Shown here: one piece after another, positions 57,189 to 64,000 of the stretch
Layout: each line of letters starts with the position of its first letter
Numbering within the stretch: position 1 is the first letter of the stretch
NCBI RefSeq assembly: GCF_011386835.1
Contig: NC_088796.1
Coordinates: 29,405,011-29,469,010 of the forward strand
Direction: 5' to 3'
From: Chrysemys picta bellii
Lineage: Eukaryota > Chordata > Testudines > Emydidae
Length of the DNA: 64,000 nt
Notes under the pieces: model-generated
What the model was told of the DNA's origin: nothing
Databases searched by the model: none
The model's input: the letters and a program-made list of their open reading frames with translations, nothing else
Made by a program: the position numbers and the translations under genes

Positions 57189-59905
57189 GTTTAGGCCCTA
57201 AACTTGAGGTGGGGAGTTAGATTATACAAAATCTAATCTGAACAGAAATTTTTACATGGATGTAATTTTTTTTTCCAGTTTCAATAATTAAAGCTGTTAG
57301 TAATAGTTGAGAACCTCTTTTATCAGAGCTGATTTAACTCATTTGAATCTCTTCCTTATTATGTTAGAAGTCTGATTAATGAAAAAAAGCCTTTATTTCA
57401 CGGTTCAGTTTACTGGTAGGTTGTGTTTTGTGATAATCCCAAAATATGGGCTAAACCACATATAAAATACTGCAGTATTTTATGAGACTTGCTCAGTATT
57501 GCATTCTGGGTTCTTCTGGTTGATGTCACTGGGTGGGTTGGTTGGTTGTTTGCAAGGCACAATTTCTAATTCACAGAATTATTTCTCATTCTTTAGTGTA
57601 ATGGATTATCACTTGCAATATGTGTACTGTAGCTTTTTAATACAAATGCAAAGTTATTTCTGTCCTTTAATTCAATTGGGTACATAATGCTGAAAAAGCT
57701 TATGTTAAAACAGCCATTCATTCAGGTGTTGTTGGTTAGTAAATCCAGACTTCAGTGTTTGGGAGTGATGTAACTGTTTGGGCCTGTAACCATTTTAATT
57801 TTTGTAGATTTGAAGGGTTGTAACTCATTCTAACTAGAGAATTGTTCGTTCTTGTTGGCATTCTGTGGAGCAAGGGTGAGCAGGCAAAATGCCTTCACCA
57901 AGTACATTGGGCAGAATCTGTATTTTATTATGCAAGAATAGAAACGAGACTGACTTTGCTATCACAAGTCTTGCCATGAGGTAATTTGTGAGGAATGTAT
58001 AAATACTCTGCAAGAATTACACAGAGCTTTTCCCTGGCAAAACACTGCAAGGCTATATATTTAAACTCAGTAATAAATCTCCTCCTTCTCCCATAAATGT
58101 TACATACATCTTAAATGCAGCATAGCTCTGTGCTTTAAAGCCCCTGATGTTGCATGTATTTTTCCCCTACACTCATAATCACTGGTAATGGAGGTATTTG
58201 TGTGCGTTTATCTTTACTTGTATGTTTTCTATGCCTTTCTCCTTGCCTGTCATTGCCTAGCAGCACAGAGAAAACTAAACCTTCCTCCCCAAATCAGTTC
58301 TACGCTCTTAATAATAATTTTGTTGTTTAGCTTATGGCAAATAAGCTATGTATAAATTTTCAGGAACCAAGAACTTAATAGGGTAGGCTCACTACACTGA
58401 AGCTGACTGCAGTAGAAATGATCTTATGTTTTAAGTTTGGAGAGTTGATGCTAGTAGCAAAGGCAAAAAGCTTTTTGTGCTAGCCAGAGGTCAGTATATT
58501 CAGGACAAAATAGCTTTCTGAAGTCCTTTTCCCTTTGTCTTATGAGGTCCCAGGGACTCTCAAGGTTCAGAGGTCTGACTCTAGAATAACATTCTTGTTA
58601 ACAGGGTGTTGAGATGTTATATCTGGCCAGTACAGAACAGTGTTACAAACCATGCTGTAAGCTAAAAACTGTGCTAGGTTTCTTGTCTCTAGCATGGTTT
58701 TGTGTACTGATTTCTAGTCTGGGTCACCCCTGCCTACACTGACAGCATTAGCACCCGACTAGCAGAAGTCAAGTTTAAATCTCTTTGTGGCTATCATCAT
58801 TCCAGCACTAGTATAAAAGGCACAGAAAGAGAAATTCGTTCCCTTTTTATAGTTCCTGGCTCCCTTTCTCTGTTGGCGCAATTAGCCCCAGCTGACCCAT
58901 ATGAACATTGCTTGGTGGCAGGGGTTCTTGGCACTCACTGTAGTGAGGACAGTCAGCTACTGTAACTTTTCTTGCTGGTTTTAACCCTCTCGCCCATGCC
59001 CACTGCAGGGCAGAGTTTATACACCTTACCACACAGCTTTCCCCAAGATACTGTGCATTGCAGTTGTTGGGTTTTTTTGATCTGCTAGGCAATAGGAGCC
59101 TTCACAGTGGAATTTGTCTTCTCCTACGCTTAATGGCATGTGGTGGAAGGAACCATTACTGGACTATGTAAAGGGTTGGTTTTTCTGAAGCTGGGGGGTG
59201 GGGAAGCAGTTTGAGAAACTATCTCTTACTAAACTAGTGTTCCAGCCCCGAACAATGCTGTCCTTGTGGGAATCAATTTGTGAGACAGCCATCAGCGTCG
59301 CAGTCTGCTGTCACTTCTAGATATTCCTGTGGGGATTTCTGCTAAGCTATGGCTCTGTCTAATGAGAGGGCAGCTGCCATTTCACAGGAACGGTTTCTCC
59401 TGAGAACGATCTTCTGTTCCAGGAACAATTTCATGGTGTTTTTTTGTTTTTTACTTCAGCTCTTAGAACAGATCTCTCCTCTCCTTCCCCTCTGAGATCA
59501 TTCTCAAGCTGTCAATGCCAGAAGTGTGGCAGCATATCACTGTTCTGTAGCTTCTCTTCGACCCTCCAGGATAGTTCTCCTGGGGGGGCGATTACCAAGC
59601 CCCCTTTGGTGCTGCAGGTGTGCGCTGTGGACACAAGTGAGGAGCTCAGTCCCTGTTGCCTTCAGAACTAGAATTCCTTTTAGTAAAGGACCTTGGGTTG
59701 CTATTGGCTATCACACCACCTTCAAGGAGGATCATCTCCCATCATACCTTCCCTCTGACACACCTCTGAGACACACGAAGGCAGGCTACAGACATGCATA
59801 AGAGAACAAGTTGGTAGGAATCTGAAGTAGAGCTCTGTGTAAGTGCAGAAGTGTGTCTTTCTCACCCACAGAAATTGGTCCCATAAAAAATACTGTCTCA
59901 CCCAC
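57189..59905. other. Unique intronic sequence
   Basis: About 2.7 kb of sequence with no repeat I know. Distance to exon 2 (3-5 kb) would be compatible with an alternative first exon or promoter of GHR, but no core promoter, CpG cluster or clear donor singles one out. Confidence 0.4.
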
Positions 59906-59907
59906 CT

Positions 59908-60590
59908 TAAGAACATAAGAAAGGCCGTACCGGATCAGACCAAAGGTCCATCTAGCCCAGTATCCTGTCTACCGACAGTGGCCAATGCCAGGTGCCCCAG
60001 AGGGAGTGAACCTAACAGGCAATGATCAAGTGATCTCTCTCCTGCCATCCATCTCCATCCTCTGACAGACAGAGGCTAGGGACACCATTCCTTACCCGTC
60101 CTGGCTAATAGCCATTAATGGACTTAACCACCATGAATTTATCCAGTTCTCTTTTAAACTCTGTTATAGTCCTAGCCTTCACAACCTTTTCAGGTAAGGA
60201 GTTCCACAAGTTGACTGTGCGCTGCGTGAAGAAGAACTTCCTTTTATTTGTTTTAAACCTGCTGCCTATTAATTTCATTTGATGACCCCTAGTTCTTGTA
60301 TTATGGGAATAAGTAAATAACTTTTCCTTATCCACTTTCTCCACATAACTCATGATTTTATATACCTCTATCATATCCCCCTTTAGTCTCCTCTTTTCCA
60401 AGCGGAAGAGTCCTAGCCTCTTTAATCTCTCCTCATATGGGACCCGTTCCAAACCCTTAATCATTTTAGTTGCCCTTTTCTGAACCTTTTCTAGTGCCAG
60501 TATATCTTTTTTGAGATGAGGAGACCACATCTGTACGCAGTATTCGAGATGAGGGCGTGCCATCGATTTATATAAGGGCAACCTTGTCTG
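59908..60590 (-). mobile_element. CR1 LINE 3' part, antisense
   Basis: Minus strand: the frame at 60105-60605 reads [40 protein letters not shown] and [19 protein letters not shown], the C-terminal third of CR1 ORF2, with 136 open codons or more. A 3' tail follows ('ggacctttggtctgatccgg' type). Compared with the 8522 copy it is a different CR1 subfamily ([14 protein letters not shown] instead of [14 protein letters not shown]). Confidence 0.9.
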
Positions 60591-60885
60591 ACTAAATTCA
60601 AACATTGGAAGTGTGCAATAGAGGGATTGCCATCCTGTTTAAAATTCAGATCACAAAACAGCCCTAATGATGAAGCTGATAAAGTGACTCCATAATGAAT
60701 GTCTCCAGTAGTCCACAGAGCTGGGATGCACAGTTTGTTCTCTGGAGTCCCATACCATAGGACACAATGTTGTCTCCTGGAGCATTAGATCAGCCTTGGC
60801 ATTTGTTTGGGAGTTGAACCCCTTATTTAAGAAAGTCTTTAGTAATATCCCTAAAAACACAGGGTATCTATCTTGCGGACTTATA

Positions 60886-61105
60886 TGGCCCCATCACCGT
60901 AGTGTCTGAGCACATCACAATCCTTAATGCTTTTATCTTCACACCACCTCTGAAGTCGGGCAGCGCTATTATCCCTATCTTGCAGAGAACTGAGGCACAG
61001 AGACAATAAGTAACTTGCTTGAGATCACATAGGAACTCTGGCAGAGCAGCGAATTGAACTCAGGTCTTCCAAGTCCCACATTGGCACCATAACTGCAGGA
61101 CCAGC
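60886..61105 (-). repeat. MIR-like SINE, antisense
   Basis: Antisense core and tRNA-like part: 'ctattatccctatcttgcag', 'gaactgaggcacagagacaa', 'gagatcacataggaactctg' and 'caggtcttccaagtcccaca'. Confidence 0.75.
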
Positions 61106-61134
61106 CTTCTTCTCTGTTTTATTAGGTATGGTTA

Positions 61135-62100
61135 TGCATAGGTTCTAATGCTAGAAGGGACCAGGGTGATCATCTGGCCTGACCTCCTGTATAACACAGG
61201 CCATAGAACTTCTGCAAGTAATTTCTAGAGCAGATCTTTTAGAAAAAAATCCAGTATTGATTTAAAAATTGCCAGTGATAGAGAATTCACCATGGACCTT
61301 GGTAAATTGTTCCAATGGGGTTAATTGCTTTCACAGTTAAAAATATACACTTTTTCTTTCCAGTCTGAATTTGTCTAGTTTCAATTTGCTGCCATTGAAT
61401 CGTGTTACACCTTTCTCTGCTAGACTGAGGAGCCCATTTTCAAATATTTGTTCCCTTTGTGGGTACTTAGACTGTAACCTAGTCATCCCTGAACCTTCTC
61501 TCTTACACTTAAGAAGCCCAATCTAATTAGTTTATTACTATAAGCCAGTGATTCTCAACCTATTTACCATTGTGGACCGCATATGTGACCCACAATGTGC
61601 TATGTGGACCGCATCCAATAATACCTCTATGGCTCAGTTGCTAGTAGGGCTTTGTGGTGGTCTCGTTCCTTGTAAGGACAAGTGTTTGAAGTTACATAGT
61701 CAAGTCACTAGATTAATACCTGTGAGCCTCTGAGCATGCTCAGTGTGAATTAAATATTACCAGAGGCTTAAGCAGTCTCTGTCTGAGCTGGTTGCTCATA
61801 AATTTGTTAGCAAGTGCTGTGTCGCCTCTCCATCCAGTCTGCCTCATGAATGCTTCAACAGTGTGTTCCCTGTAAGTGCAGCAAGACCCACAGATTGTAT
61901 TTTTCTCACTTCTTCTTGATCTCACTGCTCTATGGCCCTGAGGATGTCACATGGGCCAAAGCTCTGTGCCAATTGGGCCGCAGGTTGAGAATCACCACTA
62001 TAAGCTTTGTTTTCAAATCCTCTAATCATTTCCCTGGCTCTTCTTTGAACCCTATTCAATTTATCTTTACTGTTTTTCTGGTGATGCTAACAATATGGTA
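61135..62100 (-). mobile_element. Old antisense CR1, split by a hAT-like element
   Basis: 'gctagaagggaccagggtga', 'aaattgttccaatggggtta' and 'ctgaatttgtctagtttcaa' lie left of the insertion; 'tttccctggctcttctttga' and 'accctattcaatttatcttt' continue right of it. Colinear with antisense CR1, strongly diverged. Confidence 0.75.
61545..61996 (+). mobile_element. hAT-like element with perfect 8-bp TSD
   Basis: Ends ccagtgattctcaacc and ggttgagaatcacc are inverted. Both flanks are actataag (61537-61544 and 61997-62004), and removing it rejoins the CR1. No transposase frame. Confidence 0.88.
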
Positions 62101-62549
62101 GGTAACATAGCACTGGAAGTCCACTAAGGTAAAGGAGAGAAACCAGCAGAACTTTTGAGAAATGTGAGCTACTGCAAATGAAACAAAATCTCTTCCCCTT
62201 TAAAAATGTGTTACTAACATCTCTTATTTTCCGAGGGAATACAAGATAATCCTTTCATTTCATTCTCAAAAGGCTGTGTGGGGAAAATGTGGTGAAGGAG
62301 CATTCCTGGAATATAGGCCAAGGCCAGAAAATCCCTCATTGCCCTCAGTATTTATTAAACGAGCAGTCCTCTGGAAGTAGTATTTACTGTCTGTCATAGA
62401 GAGTAATATAATGTAGGACTTTGAGGCCATAAAATGTATTCTAACATGCTTCCCTCATAAACGTTTGCTTTAACTCCATTCAGAAATTAAATAAACTAGA
62501 TGATACATTAAATCGCATTTAAATGTAATGAGACAAGTTCATAAAGAAT
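62101..62549. other. Intronic sequence just upstream of GHR exon 2
   Basis: AT-rich and free of recognised repeats. A branch point cannot be chosen with confidence. Confidence 0.45.
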
Positions 62550-62588
62550 CTGATTGTACTGTCTTTTATGATTGCAGAACCCAGCGGT
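62550..62588 (+). other. GHR: GHR exon 2 splice acceptor and 5'UTR part
   Basis: A T-rich tract (ttgtactgtcttttatgatt) leads to GCAG ending at 62577. The next 11 bases (62578-62588) are untranslated and join the ATG. The conserved 11-base leader in this exon is what lets alternative first exons of GHR be spliced to one common coding start, as known in mammals. Confidence 0.85.
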
Positions 62589-62658
62589 ATGGATCTTCGG
62601 CAGCTGTTGCTTATTCTGGCACTGGTTTGTGCAAATGATTCTCTTTCTACAAGCGAAG
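62589..62658 (+). CDS. GHR: Growth hormone receptor, exon 2 coding part (signal peptide)
   Basis: GHR is a single-pass class I cytokine receptor that binds growth hormone at the cell surface and signals through JAK2/STAT5. This exon supplies only the signal peptide. Seen here: ATG at 62589, with purine at -3 and G at +4, opens 23 codons plus one base (MDLRQLLLILALVCANDS..., then L-S-T-S-E), followed by a consensus GTGAGT donor at 62659. There is a hydrophobic core of about ten residues (LLLILALV). An acceptor AG lies at 62576-62577, making the exon 62578-62658, 81 bp, with 11 bp of 5'UTR and a phase-1 end. From memory, mammalian GHR exon 2 has the same 81-bp, 11+70 layout and starts MDLWQLLLTLALAG; the chicken protein starts MDLRHLLFTLALVCANDSLS, which is closer still. 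The rest of the gene lies to the right of the window. Identification is strong despite the short length. Confidence 0.93.
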
Positions 62659-64000
62659 GTGAGTTACTGAGTTTAAACATCTTTTGGCCATTGTTGGTGA
62701 CGTCTGAGTTCTTTGGTCTCTGCAAAGTGTGTGCACTGCAGATTTTCTGAAAAAGAAAATGTAGCTGTTATCTTTAAGGCCATAGATGAGTTTAAGACAA
62801 AGTGCTACAGCATAAAAGGAGTGGTGAATTTAACATACAGCCAATGGCTCATGGCACTGGATGAGATGGAAGTGGGATCAGTGTTTGTCTGATATCTACA
62901 CATCCAAAGAGAAAATTACAAGTCAGTCTAAAGCAAATTGTGCTGCTTGCAACTCAGGATGGGAAACTAACTGAAACTTCCTGGGGATATGTTCAGTTGC
63001 TGATTTAAGATTTAACGATTTAATAATCTCTACTTGTCTGAGATCAGGGCAGAGCTCTTTTAGTCTTATTTATCCCGATTCTTGAAATGCCACCCTGTGC
63101 TGAGAGCACCTCTCTGGTACAGAGATTATAAAAGAATTCTATGTTTTTTTCAAAAAGAGTTCATTTTAATTTCATGATGCACTTAATGTTAAAATGGCTA
63201 GAAGTAAGAAGGAAGCATTTTCACGATGCAGATGTCAAGTTTAAAGCCAGCACCATATGAGCAAGCCGTACAAGAAATTCCAGTAGGGGAAACTACTGAG
63301 ACTGGAGTAAAATCAGTATAAAAGGTCTGAAAGAGGACACAGGACTGTTGATATTGTTAACATCAACTGGCCAGACCACTCATTAAGTCAGGTTCCTTAC
63401 TTTTTTTTGAGCTGATCAGTAGCAATCAAATATGATGTAATTACCCTACTGCCATCTAGATCTACTGTAAAATTCTCTTGAGCATATTTCTGACTCTTGC
63501 TGGTCAGGAAGCTTTCATTTTTCTTTTAGCACTGGGTTGGTTGATTTTAATTTTGTTTGGAGTTCTTCATTGCTTGTTTTGTTCAGGTATGGTTGCTCTG
63601 TTTTGTATTTTTTACATTTGGTAGGCTGAGGCCAGACAGCAATGGAAGCAGTAGTGCTACTGTCACAAATGATGGAGGAAAACTTTTTACTTATTTTGTA
63701 ATTTAAAGCACTAAATTGCTATAGATATACTATAGAAGTTAGTAAAATAATGAAGGTGGAAGGATAGCATCAGGGTTTTTTTTAATCTGTACTGTATCTT
63801 ATCAACTTTAAAGTGAAATTCACTTATTTATAGAGAGCCAGCACAAGTCTCTATTAAATACTGTTACGTAGGGTTACCATACGTCCGTTTTTTCCTGGAC
63901 ATGTCCAGCTTTTTGGTAATCAAACCCCTGTCCGGGGGGGACTGCCAAAAAGTCGAACATGTCTGGGGAAAAATACCGCCAGCCAGGCACTTCCCCTCCC
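62659..64000 (+). other. Start of GHR intron 2
   Basis: It begins with a consensus donor (GTGAGT at 62659-62664). AT-rich unique sequence follows with no exon signal that I see up to 63868, where a MITE begins. The next GHR exon is not in the window. Confidence 0.8.
63869..64000 (+). mobile_element. hAT-like MITE, TAGGGTTACC family (copy 3), cut by window end
   Basis: It begins tagggttaccatacgtcc with 'ggacatgtccagctttttgg' and continues with 'ccaggcacttcccctccc', which matches the inner sequence of copy 1 at about 19927-19945. The right half is outside the window. Confidence 0.8.

Larger units (their letters stand above)
1..62577 (+). other. Presumed GHR intron 1 / 5' region
   Basis: No other cellular exon can be supported to the left of exon 2. 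GHR has a very long first intron and several alternative untranslated first exons in mammals, so this stretch is best read as intron 1, or intron 1 plus upstream DNA. Untranslated first exons and their promoters leave no coding signal; I found none I can defend. Cap-trapped or RNA-seq reads would place them. Confidence 0.6.

Overview
This is vertebrate, non-coding-rich DNA, most probably from a turtle (Testudines). The repeat content points that way: abundant CR1 LINEs in both orientations, a tRNA-derived SINE with a CR1-like tail of the turtle type, Penelope-like retroelements whose tails recur through the window, many non-autonomous hAT-like elements with 8-bp target-site duplications, and TA-flanked mariner-like MITEs. 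There is no sign of bacterial gene organisation.

The only cellular coding sequence I can support is one short exon near the right end. Exon 62578-62658 carries 11 bases of 5'UTR and 70 coding bases for a signal peptide, and it matches exon 2 of the growth hormone receptor gene (GHR) in size, splice phase and sequence. The gene is therefore on the + strand. Everything to its left is probably the long first intron, possibly with untranslated first exons that cannot be recognised from sequence alone, and everything to its right is the start of intron 2.

Layout. 1-8 kb: MIR-like SINE pieces, a hAT-like element with a clear duplication (721-1125), a 0.7 kb hAT-like element with internal repeats, the first TA-MITE, a tRNA SINE, a MIR split by an LTR-like insert, and a MITE nested in a MITE. 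8.4-11.3 kb: an old antisense CR1 split by a younger sense CR1 with a 538-residue open reverse transcriptase frame. 11.3-14.5 kb: MIR-like SINEs, a Penelope hairpin and a decayed CR1. 14.7-18.7 kb: palindromic MITEs and a probable solo LTR. 19.6-25.2 kb: several GC-rich hAT-like MITEs and CR1/Penelope scraps. 25-39 kb: mostly unique intronic sequence with two TA-MITEs, a truncated MITE joined to CR1, and a solo LTR with a 5-bp duplication. 39.4-43.4 kb: a deep nest (CR1, hAT MITE, LTR, and a Penelope element with an inverted arm), then a tRNA SINE. 45-47 kb: an antisense L2-like relic and a Penelope fragment. 48-57 kb: an LTR-like stretch, MITEs, a CR1 scrap and a hAT relic with very long inverted repeats that contains another MITE. 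57-62 kb: unique sequence, two antisense CR1s (one split by a hAT-like element) and a MIR. 62.6 kb: GHR exon 2. 63.87 kb to the end: a MITE cut by the window edge.

No genes act together here. The window is an intron and a record of repeated transposon insertion. Repeat family names come from recognition of motifs, not from a database search.
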